64,000 bases of DNA from Moorena sp. SS36440bin_2 (GCA_011524395.1 WTKN01000171.1:1-64000); one strand, 5' to 3'. Shown: positions 55,874 through 64,000, numbered from the stretch's first letter. Made by a program: numbers and translations. The notes: a model not told the origin generated them from the letters alone.

Positions 55874-55940
55874 ACTTCCGAAGAGTGTTCTTAGAGAGTC
55901 CCGTAAGTTCGACCGCCTTACGGAGTGGTACTAATGTCAT
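55353..55940 (-). pseudogene. tnpA: IS607-type TnpA serine recombinase with nonsense codon at position 44
   Basis: From the ATG at 55940 the minus strand reads MTLVPLRKAVELTGLSKNTL, a MerR-like HTH, up to PSGNRLFDT, a TAA (55809-55811), then SLLSLGKRRPRQPATICYCQ and VSSSKQKNDLTRQVAYM in the same frame. The serine-recombinase core continues with AEIIRDIGSGLNYKRKGLRAI and VACRDRLTRFGFELFEYL. Only the one stop separates the DNA-binding and catalytic parts. The equivalent gene at 60572-61219 is intact. Confidence 0.85.
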
Positions 55941-55993
55941 GGCTCTATCCTACGATTTTTTGGTAGTATCTGGTAGTATGTGTGACACTTTTA

Positions 55994-56551
55994 CTAACTG
56001 TCTACTTGCCCTCGAACATACCAACGATACCAATGCTTAGCACTACGAATCGCTAACCACAGTAGCAGTAAAGCAATTAATCCTCCTTGTTCAGGAGCAT
56101 CAAAAGCTAAGATTATCAAAACTATGCACAGAAAATCCTGAAGAAACACTACCCACAGAGGTAAGCCACGCAAACGGTAGAACCATCCTACTTGAACTAA
56201 CTGGAGTACAAAGGCTAATAAGCCGCCGACAATACCCACTACCCAGACAAATCCCGTTAGTTCTTCGGCAAACTGAGTCACAGCAATACCAAGAATTGCC
56301 CCCACTAGAGGACTCAAGACTAGCTGAACTATTTGCAAGACTCGCTGTCCTAATAGATTTTTAGAGGCAAATAGCTCCACCAATGACCAAGTTGTCAAGA
56401 TAGTCAGCAAGACTGGGGGATGAATCTGTGACAGTAACGGTACCTTCGACCAGAGTTGGTCACTGTGGAGCAAACCAATCACCAACAGGGGCAGGGCAAT
56501 TCTCATTCCTGCCGCAGCGGAAGCTGAGAGGGCGGCGAGGAGTGCAATCAT
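55994..56551 (-). CDS. DUF4126 integral membrane protein
   Basis: A 185-residue hydrophobic protein with about five membrane spans. The start MIALLAALSASAAAGMRIALPLL is the DUF4126 signature. It has LLTILTTWSLVELFASK and a final LIALLLLWLAIRSAKHWY, which leads to a short charged tail. Function unknown; members are common in cyanobacteria. Single gene divergent from the glutamate dehydrogenase gene. Confidence 0.8.
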   Translation of the reverse strand: MIALLAALSASAAAGMRIALPLLVIGLLHSDQLWSKVPLLSQIHPPVLLTILTTWSLVELFASKNLLGQRVLQIVQLVLSPLVGAILGIAVTQFAEELTGFVWVVGIVGGLLAFVLQLVQVGWFYRLRGLPLWVVFLQDFLCIVLIILAFDAPEQGGLIALLLLWLAIRSAKHWYRWYVRGQVDS

Positions 56552-56694
56552 GAGCGTTGTGACTTTGGTAAGAGGTATAGTGTAAACCAGTAAAGCTTAG
56601 CATAATGTAACAAAATATACAGTTTTTATGTGATTAAATTAAATAACCAAGACTGGGTAAATGGTAAATATTGATAGCTGGAGAAAATTTGGCC

Positions 56695-57978
56695 ATGTCT
56701 GAGTCATTATTTGCTGATGCCAGTAAACGATTGCAGAAATCATTGAAATATGTGTCAATTTCCGAAGATGCGATCGCACGCTTAAAATATCCCAAATCTA
56801 GTTTGAGCGTTTCCATCCCAGTCCGCATGGATGATGGCTCGTTACAGATGTTTCAGGGCTATCGGGTTCGCTATGACACCACCAGGGGACCAGCAAAAGG
56901 GGGAGTGCGCTACCATCCCAATGTTTCCTTAGATGAAGTCCAATCCTTAGCCTTTTGGATGACCTTTAAATGTGCCACCTTAAATTTGCCCTTCGGCGGT
57001 GGCAAAGGGGGAATTACTCTAAATCCTAAAGCCTTATCGAAACTGGAGTTGGAACGCTTAAGTCGTGGTTACATCGATGCGATCGCAGATTTCATTGGAC
57101 CTGATATTGATATTCTCGCTCCCGACGTTTACACCAATTCCATGATTATGGGTTGGATGATGGATCAATACAGCGTCATTCGCCGTCAAATCAGTCCAGG
57201 AGTCGTCACAGGTAAACCCTTGGCCTTGGGAGGAAGTATTGGTCGCGATACCGCTACCGCTACTGGCGCGTTTTTTGTGATTGAATCTATTTTGCCCAAA
57301 TTTGACCAGGTCCCTCAAAATACCACCGTAGCGGTGCAAGGATTTGGTAATGCTGGTGCTGTGATAGCGCAACTGTTAGCTCAAGCTGGTTATAAAGTTG
57401 TGGCTGTCAGTGATTCTCAAGGGGGTATTTATGCCAAAAAAGGGTTAGATATTCCCAGTATTCGCCAATATAAAACATCCAGTCAAGGCATTAAAGCTGT
57501 TTATTGTCGAGGTAGCGTTTGCAATATTGTTGAGCATGAAGTCATTACTAATCAAGACCTTTTAGCCTTAGATGTGGATGTCTTGATTCCCGCTGCTTTG
57601 GAAAATCAAATTACTGAAGAAAACGTTAATAATATCAGAGCAAATTATATCTTTGAAGTGGCGAATGGACCAGTAACCTCTACCGCTGACAATATTTTAG
57701 AAGAAAAAGGCATCTATGTTTTTCCTGACATTTTGGTTAATGCTGGAGGTGTAACGGTTAGCTATTTTGAATGGTTACAAAACCGGAGTGGACATTATTG
57801 GAAGCTCGATGAAGTCCATCAGCGTCTGAAAGAGAAAATGGTGGAAGAAACCGAAACAATTTGGTCCCTTTCTCAGGAACTAGCCGTTTCCATGCGCACA
57901 GCTGCTTATGTTCATGCTTTGAATCGCCTGGGAGACTCCCTGGATGCTAAAGGAACTAGAGATTATTATTGTAAATAA
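56695..57978 (+). CDS. gdhA: Glu/Leu/Phe/Val-type glutamate dehydrogenase
   Basis: A 427-residue hexameric-type glutamate dehydrogenase that interconverts glutamate and 2-oxoglutarate plus ammonia. It shows RGPAKGGVRYHPNVSLDEV (substrate binding), the catalytic Lys region NLPFGGGKGGITLNPK, DILAPDVYTNSMIMGWMMDQ, the Rossmann motif VAVQGFGNAGAVIAQLLAQ and ILVNAGGVTVSYFEWLQN. The frame is open upstream to a TTG at 56671, but the ATG at 56695 with GGAG ~11 bases before it is the better start. It complements gltS in nitrogen metabolism. An IS607 end lies 26 bp after the stop. Confidence 0.92.
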   Translation: MSESLFADASKRLQKSLKYVSISEDAIARLKYPKSSLSVSIPVRMDDGSLQMFQGYRVRYDTTRGPAKGGVRYHPNVSLDEVQSLAFWMTFKCATLNLPFGGGKGGITLNPKALSKLELERLSRGYIDAIADFIGPDIDILAPDVYTNSMIMGWMMDQYSVIRRQISPGVVTGKPLALGGSIGRDTATATGAFFVIESILPKFDQVPQNTTVAVQGFGNAGAVIAQLLAQAGYKVVAVSDSQGGIYAKKGLDIPSIRQYKTSSQGIKAVYCRGSVCNIVEHEVITNQDLLALDVDVLIPAALENQITEENVNNIRANYIFEVANGPVTSTADNILEEKGIYVFPDILVNAGGVTVSYFEWLQNRSGHYWKLDEVHQRLKEKMVEETETIWSLSQELAVSMRTAAYVHALNRLGDSLDAKGTRDYYCK

Positions 57979-58109
57979 ATCCGAAAGGGGTGCATCTGAT
58001 ACTTTTAACCCGGACAAACCATGACATCATAGACATTGCTGTCTATGGTGTCAGATACGCTGAGTACTACATCCCCAACATTGTTGAGGAAGGTGGTATC
58101 CCACATCGC

Positions 58110-58137
58110 CTTTCGGCAAAGCCGACGCTACGCGAAC
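58110..58137. repeat. 28-bp palindrome inserted near the 3' end of tnpB
   Basis: ctttcggcaaagccgacgct then acgcgaac. Its removal reconnects GIFL with RAMWDTTFL, matching GIFLRALGDTPWL of the sister TnpB at 54266. Same family as 34844, where the insertion kept the frame; here it introduces a stop (TTC GCG TAG). Confidence 0.7.
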
Positions 58138-58477
58138 AGGAATATCCCAACGGCTCCATTGAAATCTCGATGGATTTCATAATTACATTTTGGACATTTG
58201 AAATTCTTAGAACTACCAAGTTTTCTATGAATATGTCCACATTTTGTACAGGTTTTTGAAGTGTACTCTTCTGTCATTCTCACCAATCTGGAACCATACC
58301 GGTTACACAGATGTTCTAATATTTGCGAAAACTGATAAAATGCCCAGGTCATCATAGCCCTAGCCGTTTTACTCCTCAATTTACGCTTTTTCTTTACAAC
58401 CATCTGAGAAGTCTCAAATGTAGGCAAGATAATTACGTCATAGTTTTTGGCTAAATCTGGGGGGGCGACGAAATAAG

Positions 58478-59678
58478 TTAAAACGCAGACTCTATAAGCG
58501 ACCTAGCCCTTATACCTCGTTGATAATACTTTCGTTTATTAGGATTTAGTTTCATTAATTCGGTTGCTAATTCTAAACAAATATCCTTTAAAATTCCCCA
58601 ATTTTGGCCATATAAACCAATGTAAAAACTGCTATGTCTCCGCTCTATTCGACCAGATTCTTTGACACGACCAACATAGTTTTGTATTCCTTTACGTTTA
58701 ATTTTCCGACCCTGAAGTGTTGCGGAAGTGTAAGCTATCGCTATTAATAAAACTAGAGAAATAAACCGTTCACCATCAACTTTAGTCACCTCTAAATTAT
58801 AGCCACCTTTTTTAAAATCTCTAAACATTTCCTCTATATCAAATCTTTTTTTATAGGCGGAAATAGCTGAGTCGATTCTGTCGAAGTTTGTGAGTATAAA
58901 CCATCCTTCTTTGGGTGTTATTCCCTTGACTTTACGTTGCCACTTACAAGCAACATTAAAACTTGAAAATCCACGGGTTTTGGTAACTTTAACTCCTTGT
59001 CTTGATGCAGTCGCTCATGGGGGGAACCCCCGAGACCGCGCTGCATCGCTGGATAAATAAAGAAACTCCTGGTACTAAACCTAAGTCCTTAAGTTGAAGC
59101 CAATTATTTTTTTTATATTCAACAAATTCGTTCTTTTTTAAGCGTAAACAAAAAGACACGCCCAAATCCTGTAAGTACTTTCCTAATTTTACAGAACAAA
59201 ATTCTCTATCTCCCAACAGGCAGATTTTATAATTTTTAAAAATCGGTATAACCTTTGATAATATCCTTTGTTGTTCTGTTAAATTACTATTACCTAACTT
59301 TGGCAACAAAGTAAAATATATTGGAAACCCTCTTTTATCCCAAATTAGGCTAACCATGAATAAATTAATACGACTCCAACTTGTTCTGTCGATTGCTATA
59401 TAAATTAGTTCTTCCGAAGTAAAGTATGTTTGCAAAACTTCTTCAACTATTGGAAACCAAACTTTTTCAATGGTTAGATTTTGCAGCGATAAAAATCTTT
59501 GTATTCTTTTTCTTTTGCTTTCAAATTTAATAGGTAAAGGAAGAGCATTGGCTAATTTTTCCAAACTAACTTTTTTAATTGACTGTAAGAGATTGACGAA
59601 AATTTTTAAGAAAATATATTCGGCTAGAGTAAATTGACTTTTTAGGTGGTTTTGGTATAATGTGGGTAACATTGTCAA
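58478..59678 (-). pseudogene. IS4-family transposase split by a 52-bp palindromic repeat
   Basis: The N-terminal part (from 59678) contains the DDE acids in IAIDRTSWSRINLFMVSLIW and LLGDREFCSVKLGKYL. After LGLVPGVSLFIQ a 52-bp palindrome (58997-59048) shifts the frame to a stop. The true continuation is GVKVTKTRGFSSFNVACKWQ up to the IS4-type Y-R-E-K region YKKRFDIEEMFRDFKKGGYN and the C-terminus GIRARSLIESAF (58478). Removing exactly 52 bp restores a single frame of about 380 codons. The insertion therefore came after the IS4-like element landed. Confidence 0.92.
58997..59048. repeat. 52-bp palindromic repeat inserted in the IS4-like transposase
   Basis: ttgtcttgatgcagtcgctc through agaccgcgctgcatcg, with a central ggggggaaccccc hairpin and arms gatgcag/ctgcatc. 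Full copies or arms occur at 13436, 13572, 36436 and 42754. It is the clearest case here of a short repeat that has demonstrably moved, since the interrupted gene gives both junctions. Confidence 0.9.
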
Positions 59679-60571
59679 TAGGTAGGTTTTGTTGCAAATA
59701 GAACACCTACCTTTTTTTTACCATAAAATGGTACTACCTTTACATACCAAGCATTTCAGGCTGTTTCGTCGCCCCCCCAGGGCTAAATAGGAGGCAACTT
59801 GTTTATGGATTTCAGTTCTTAGATTTTTAATCTTAGTTCTGAGTCTTTCCATTGCCGCTTTTAGTCGATAACGTTTATGCTTGTTTTTGTGTCCCTTAGC
59901 CTGATCGTGATTACTTTTTATTTTGTCTAAATGATAGCAAAGTTTGGCTATCCTCTGAAAGTCATCAATTCCAAATTCAAGAAATTGATTTCCATCAAAT
60001 CCTGTCATGAATGTTCTGACGCCAGGGTCTAAAGCTACCACTTTTCTGGTAAGAGTAGGCTCTGTTGTAAATTCAACTGGAAAATGAGCGAACCATCTTC
60101 CTTTGTTGTAAGTCAGTTCCGTAGAACCGTCTGTCAATATACAGTGATTATTACCTTTAAACTTAGGCTTCGGTAAATGTTTAGTCGTGGAGACCATCCA
60201 TCTTCCCCCTTTGTAAGCTGTTGGATCAAACTGAATTGTTTGTTTTTGATCCCTTACACTACGGAACTTTGCTAACTTTAGACCAGCTTGTGGATTGGAC
60301 TTTCTTTTTTTACCAATACCTATGAACTTCGGTTGTTTAGCCGTTCCCTTCCAAGCTGTATAAGCTTCCATGGAAGCGTTATCTAGTATTTTAGAAACAT
60401 TTAGGCTTTTGCACCACTCAGGGATTAACCCAGATTGTTAAAACCCAAGTTCTAAAGCCATGTTTTCCTCCTTTCTTTCCTACCTTTGTATAACCCTGGT
60501 TCTTATTCAGTTGCTCGATTGATATGTTGTAAACTTTCCTGACAGCGGCGACCCACTTCTTCCATATTTTC

Positions 60572-61219
60572 TCAAGATCCTTGTTTGGATATACTCGGTA
60601 AGTCGTTGTCTTCAAGGATTTTGTTTTTATATTTCCTGAGTCCATACAATCGACAACTGAAGACATGGATGACCGCGAGTACATCTTCAACCATTTCTTG
60701 TTCTGGGCTGAGGTTCTTTTCGTCGAGAACCAGTATTGTGGTTTGGAATTTAGAACACAGCCATGAGATAAGATCGAACCCAAAGCGACAAAGCCTATCT
60801 TTGTGGGCAACGACAACATACTTGCAAGAACCGCCGATAACTCTGTCCAGTAAGGCTTGAAGACCTTTTCTTTTAAAGTTGAGTCCGCTCCCGATGTCTT
60901 TGATGATTTCTGCGTCTGGATAACGAGACTGGAGAAACTGTACTTGTTGTTCAAGATCGTTCTTTTGAGAGCGGCTTGAAACTCTGGCATACAAGATAGT
61001 AGATCGGTCTGTCCTAATTTTTTCTGATGGGATAGAGACAACTGAATTGAGGTCGTATCTTCTTTGTCCCCCAGGAGTTTTGATCCCTTGAATTTTACCT
61101 GACTCAAGCCATCGTTCAAGTGTTTTGGTACTAACCCCGAGCCTGTTGGAGGCGACTCGGGGAGGAACGTAATTGACTGATCCATCCATCTGAAGCTGTT
61201 TGATCTGTTTCTTGATCAC
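60572..61219 (-). CDS. tnpA: IS607-family serine recombinase (TnpA)
   Basis: A 215-residue transposase of the serine site-specific recombinase family. The N-terminal MerR-like HTH reads YVPPRVASNRLGVSTKTLER and ESGKIQGIKTPGGQRRYDL. The recombinase core has STILYARVSSRSQKNDLEQQ with the nucleophile Ser, DIGSGLNFKRKGLQALLDRV, and VAHKDRLCRFGFDLISWLC. The coding frame ends inside the start of tnpB (about 70 bp overlap), as usual for IS607. It looks intact and could act in trans on the other copy at 54.2-55.9 kb. Confidence 0.93.
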   Translation of the reverse strand: MIKKQIKQLQMDGSVNYVPPRVASNRLGVSTKTLERWLESGKIQGIKTPGGQRRYDLNSVVSIPSEKIRTDRSTILYARVSSRSQKNDLEQQVQFLQSRYPDAEIIKDIGSGLNFKRKGLQALLDRVIGGSCKYVVVAHKDRLCRFGFDLISWLCSKFQTTILVLDEKNLSPEQEMVEDVLAVIHVFSCRLYGLRKYKNKILEDNDLPSISKQGS

Positions 61220-61873
61220 TGTAGTCTAGGATGTCAGGAAATGTCAATTATGTCGGGGAAATTGTTTAACAGGAAGTACTCCTAAAAGCTGTTTGAGCTG
61301 GTGGGTGGAATGGGCATCAGGCGTGGAACGGGCATCTTGCCCGTTTCATTTCCGGCAGGAATGTCCCAACACTGGCTACCAATAAAATCAGGGTGAGCCG
61401 GTTCCTAACCTACCCTACGCCACATTTACTATAGCATTTCCAAATATATCATAAAAACTTATCACCAATCTAGTGACAAATCATGATCACATCTCTAATG
61501 GTTTGCTAATGCTAACGTTTGAGACTTTTATGATTTTAGCAACGGCGTTATTTAGTTAGCGATCGCATACAGCGCAGCAGAGCATATCACCAACTTTTAC
61601 AAACAACGATCAAAGGTTAATTTTACCTCTGCTATAGAAAGGCAAATTCCAAAATACAAATCACAGCAAGACCTTGGTGATTTAATTAAAATTTATCAAC
61701 AAATACTTGACAAATAGTATTGTTTATGAAAGCCTTGCCAAGGCTAGATTAGCGGTTTTTACCCTGACCATGAGCTGTTGCTGTAACCAACGGTGTATTA
61801 ATTATTTCCGACTAGTTATCCTACTGTAAACCTAGTATAAAATTGAATTTAGTCATCCCTGGATAAATTAATT
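61220..61873. other. Intergenic region with a repeat and a possible gene remnant
   Basis: About 650 bp. It contains the ggcatcttgcc-type repeat at 61308-61372. An open plus-strand frame at 61556-61717 without a start codon reads protein-like (HITNFYKQRSKVNFTSAIER, then QIPKYKSQQDLGDLIKIYQQ). This may be the decayed 3' end of a gene. No RNA gene seen. Confidence 0.45.
61308..61372. repeat. Copy of the ggcatcttgcc interspersed repeat
   Basis: gaatgggcatcaggcgtgga, then acgggcatcttgcccgttt, forms a hairpin-capable repeat related to 13957-14050. Confidence 0.65.
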
Positions 61874-62419
61874 ATGCTAACTGAATTTCAGAAGCAGAAA
61901 TTACCAAGATTATTTAAAATGTATGATGCCGATAATAACGGTTTCATTGAACAAGCGGATTTTGAGCGATTCCTAGAAACCTACTCCCAGGTTGGCGGGT
62001 GGCAACCTGGATCAACCAACTACAATTCTTTGCAATCGAAGTTAATGTCTCGTTGGGATAGTATGCAAAAGTTTGCAGACACTAATCGTGACAATAGGAT
62101 ATCTTTGGAGGAATGGTTGGTATATATCGAGAATATCCTTAAAGACCAAGGGGTTTATGAAGCGGAAATACGGGTCATCGCCGGTTTCGTCTTTAGCGTA
62201 TTTGATAGTAATGGGGATGACCAACTAGATTTGGAGGAATACAGACAGTTTTATCGCACCAGAGGACATGATGAAAATTTGGCTAATGAGGTATTTAAAC
62301 GGCTCAATTTCAAGGATGATGACTCCATTACTAAAGAAAAACATATCGAGTTAATTGATCAATTCTTCTGTAGTGAAGATCCAGAAGCACCTGGTAATTT
62401 TCTATTTGGGAAAGGGTAG
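61874..62419 (+). CDS. EF-hand calcium-binding protein
   Basis: A 181-residue protein with four EF-hand sites. EF1 is YDADNNGFIEQADF (about 17-30), EF2 ADTNRDNRISLEEW (about 68-81) and EF3 FDSNGDDQLDLEEY (about 108-121). EF4 is degenerate (LNFKDDDSITKEKH), with too few loop ligands. The organisation resembles calerythrin/CaSP-type prokaryotic calcium buffers or sensors. No signal peptide, so it is cytoplasmic. Single gene with its own upstream AT-rich promoter region. Confidence 0.88.
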   Translation: MLTEFQKQKLPRLFKMYDADNNGFIEQADFERFLETYSQVGGWQPGSTNYNSLQSKLMSRWDSMQKFADTNRDNRISLEEWLVYIENILKDQGVYEAEIRVIAGFVFSVFDSNGDDQLDLEEYRQFYRTRGHDENLANEVFKRLNFKDDDSITKEKHIELIDQFFCSEDPEAPGNFLFGKG

Positions 62420-62559
62420 ATAGAACTGCGTGCATCTAACTTTTGTAAGTGAGATGCACCTCCCTACTCCGAGCTCCGTTCCAGATCTGCTGTTCCCTGT
62501 TCCCTTTGCTAAAGCAATTTTTACCTTTTCCCTACTCCCTAAATTCCCAATTCATAATC

Positions 62560-63031
62560 ATGCAGGTGCCAACTAGTTCCTTCGACAAAATCAGCCCCAC
62601 AGCTTTACTAGTGCCTTATGCCAGACAGTTTACCGATATTCCTTATGCCCAAGCAATGGCACAATTGATGAATGCTCAAGCTTTCGTAGGGCAGTTACAA
62701 AAACAACAGTCCGATAAATTCTTTGAAGTAGCCGTTTTATTTGAAAGTCGGTATAAAGCTATCAATCAAGTTATGGCTCAATTTCAAACAACTAAAATCC
62801 TAGAACTAGCCTCCGGCTTGGTGTCACGGGGCATGGTAATGTATCGTGACCCTTATAGAACTTTTTAGGCAGTTTGTAAGGGAGCAAGGGTTTGAGCTTC
62901 AGCGGTATAGTATGCTCAATGTATTAGACCAACTAACTTGCTTGCAACCGTTGGGGATTAATGCTGCTGTTGCCGAATATATACTCGCGGATTACTGTGT
63001 ATTTGTGCTTACTCCATCGGAAGTTAAATAA
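62560..63031 (+). pseudogene. Leucine carboxyl methyltransferase-like O-methyltransferase, internally deleted
   Basis: The first 102 codons, from MQVPTSSFDKISPTALLVPY to TKILELASGLVSRGMVMYRD, match the N-terminus and SAM-binding motif of LCM-type methyltransferases. The frame then stops. In another frame from 62846, ELFRQFVREQGFELQRYSML through AAVAEYILADYCVFVLTP gives the family's C-terminus. About 100-120 codons between RGMVM and the C-terminal part are missing and the halves are out of frame. The product is inactive. Confidence 0.75.
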
Positions 63032-63170
63032 GCGCGTTTATCGAGTAATCAGGTACAGTATTAGTTTAAAATAATTCCCTTAAGATAATCTTTAATATTG
63101 CCTTTTGAATGGATGCCTTTTGCCTTCAAATGCTAAGCTTTGTACTGAGCAGTATCAGAATTGCTATAGT

Positions 63171-64000
63171 ATGTTAGATTGCATCGTGATTGGAGCAGGG
63201 CCAGCCGGTATAGTTACTACCAAAGAATTACTGGAGCAAGGAGTAGGCGAGGTAGTCTGTTTAGAGCAAGCAGAGGATGTGGGCGGGGTTTATGCCCATG
63301 CCTACGACAGTTTAGTGCTGACTACATCTTGTGCATTTAGTATGTTTTCAGATTTCTGGATAGGTGATGGTAATCAGCACAAATTCTGGACAAAGAACGA
63401 AGCAGTTGACTATTGGAAAAGCTATGCAAAACATTTTGGTGTGTTAGATAAAATTCGTTTAAACTCCAAAGTTGTAGCACTCACTCCTGAAGAAAATCAA
63501 GGGTGGGAAATTAAATTAGCCTCTGGAGATATTTTGCACTCAAAACGGGTAGCATTGGCAATTGGTAACAACAGTATATCAAATTATCCAGAGTGGAAAA
63601 ATTTATTATCTGAAGTGGAGTTTTACCATTCCAAAGACTATCGTAATGCTGATAACTTTGTGGGCAAAACTGTATTAGTAATTGGGGGAGGTGAGTCAGC
63701 TTCAGACATAGCCCTAGAAATATCTCGTGTCGCCAAAAAGTGCTGGGTCAGTCTTCGCAATTCAGCTGGGTGGATAATACCCAGGAAGAGAGGTGACTAT
63801 GCTGCCGATACTGCTAGCCATCGGGGTGTATACGGTCTACCAAGGGACTATGGACATGCTTTGAGCCAACTTATCTTCCGATTAGAGTTGAGCAAAAACC
63901 ATCCAGTTCATGATACTATAGTTGAGCTCAATCAAAAGGTTAAGGCTAAAAAAGGGGTCTGGGGGACCTACGGAACTAAAAATATCTCCTTACCCAAGGC
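63171..64000 (+). CDS. Flavin-containing monooxygenase-like protein (partial, runs off the window)
   Basis: An open frame of 276 codons to the window end. MLDCIVIGAGPAGIVTTKEL carries the FAD-binding GxGxxG. CLEQAEDVGGVYAHAYDSLV follows the second strand. KTVLVIGGGESASDIALEIS is the NADPH-binding GxGxxA/S motif. It fits flavin-containing or Baeyer-Villiger-type monooxygenases or related thioredoxin-reductase-like oxidoreductases. The C-terminus and substrate cannot be seen. The start ATG at 63171 is the only one compatible with the N-terminal beta-strand. Confidence 0.82.
   Translation, partial: MLDCIVIGAGPAGIVTTKELLEQGVGEVVCLEQAEDVGGVYAHAYDSLVLTTSCAFSMFSDFWIGDGNQHKFWTKNEAVDYWKSYAKHFGVLDKIRLNSKVVALTPEENQGWEIKLASGDILHSKRVALAIGNNSISNYPEWKNLLSEVEFYHSKDYRNADNFVGKTVLVIGGGESASDIALEISRVAKKCWVSLRNSAGWIIPRKRGDYAADTASHRGVYGLPRDYGHALSQLIFRLELSKNHPVHDTIVELNQKVKAKKGVWGTYGTKNISLPK

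Larger units (their letters stand above)
58457..59780 (-). mobile_element. IS4-like insertion sequence, 1,324 bp, with perfect ends and target duplication
   Basis: Perfect 17-bp terminal inverted repeats: ctgggggggcgacgaaa at 58457-58473 and its complement tttcgtcgcccccccag at 59764-59780. An 8-bp target duplication, ggctaaat, lies at 58449-58456 and 59781-59788. Excising the element plus one copy of the duplication restores the tnpB frame (VASYLA-KNYDVI). It encodes one transposase gene, which is itself disrupted. Boundaries are exact from the sequence. Confidence 0.95.
58005..60645 (-). pseudogene. tnpB: IS607-type tnpB, frameshifted, IS4-interrupted and palindrome-interrupted
   Basis: Rebuilt from several frames, this is the sister of the TnpB at 54266. 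It starts at ATG 60645 (MDSGNIKTKSLKTTTYRVYP). After HGFRTWVLT a frameshift near 60430 moves to SGLIPEWCKSLNVSKILDNA. RuvC-I KVVALDPGVRTFMTGF follows. At VASYLA the IS4-like element (58457-59780) intervenes, and the frame resumes as KNYDVIILPTFETSQMVVKK (RuvC-II). Next come the zinc finger TSKTCTKCGH...KCPKCN and RuvC-III IHRDFNGAVGIFL. A 28-bp palindrome (58110-58137) then breaks GIFL from RAMWDTTFLNNVGDVVL, which ends at 58005. Certainly non-functional. Confidence 0.88.
58005..61219 (-). mobile_element. IS607-family element 1, disrupted by a nested IS4-like element
   Basis: It carries an intact serine-recombinase gene (60572-61219) followed by a wrecked tnpB (58005-60645). The 3' end of tnpB and the motif taaaagtatc near 57999-58010 match the end of element 2 (taaaaagtatcgg near 54237-54252), suggesting a shared right end. 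IS607 elements have no inverted repeats, so exact ends are not defined. Confidence 0.8.

Noticed and set aside
57990-58259. 89-codon plus-strand ORF after gdhA
   Set aside because: It is antisense to the TnpB C-terminus once the palindrome at 58110-58137 is removed.
60418-61185. 255-codon ORF overlapping the IS607 recombinase
   Set aside because: Most of it is the out-of-frame shadow of tnpA; only its last ~76 codons are the start of tnpB, included in the pseudogene entry.

Overview
The window is cyanobacterial chromosome. Lineage markers include petM next to ycf39, a ferredoxin-type glutamate synthase, a ferrochelatase with a chlorophyll-binding-like tail, a fused panC/cmk gene, an OvoA-like EgtB beside egtD, frequent GCGATCGC (HIP1) octamers, and many small palindromic repeats and IS elements. 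The repeat and IS load suggests a large-genome filamentous form such as the Moorena/Coleofasciculus type; that placement is inference, not read from a marker gene.

Layout. 0.1-3.6 kb: polysaccharide genes, a GDP-mannose dehydratase-like gene and a divergent Wza-type export gene. 3.7-13.0 kb: an accessory island with an intact hicBA pair, a VapB-like antitoxin beside a gutted vapC, a TnpB-like gene, and a two-gene operon of a UvrD helicase with an inserted DnaQ exonuclease followed by a methyltransferase-reverse transcriptase fusion. This operon is the best candidate for an uncommon defence system. 14.3-19.4 kb: the str operon on the minus strand (rpsL-rpsG-fusA-tuf-rpsJ). 19.5-34 kb: an IscA-like carrier, a mannose-6-phosphate-isomerase-like cupin, a secreted phosphodiester glycosidase, gltS, a DegT aminotransferase, a NodB deacetylase and panC/cmk.

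34-38 kb: an rlpA paralogue reduced to its two ends around an IS200/IS605 element, next to an intact rlpA. 38.8-57.9 kb: mostly housekeeping (purM, nadK, ycf39, petM, pdxA, msrP, hemH, egtD-egtB, glutamate dehydrogenase) with a few unknown-function families and one IS607-type element with a nonsense-mutated resolvase. 58.0-61.2 kb: a nested wreck. An IS607-type element carries a TnpB gene that is frameshifted, interrupted by a 1,324-bp IS4-like element (17-bp perfect inverted repeats, 8-bp target duplication), and hit by a short palindrome. The IS4-like transposase is itself split by a 52-bp palindromic repeat. 61.9-64 kb: an EF-hand protein, a collapsed methyltransferase pseudogene, and a flavin monooxygenase running off the edge.

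Two families of short palindromes (a roughly 50-bp 'cttgatgcag...ctgcatcg' type and a roughly 28-bp 'gttcgcgtagcg' type) recur through the window. Interrupted-gene evidence shows that they insert into genes. No tRNA, rRNA or CRISPR array was found. All calls come from reading sequence and translations without database searches.
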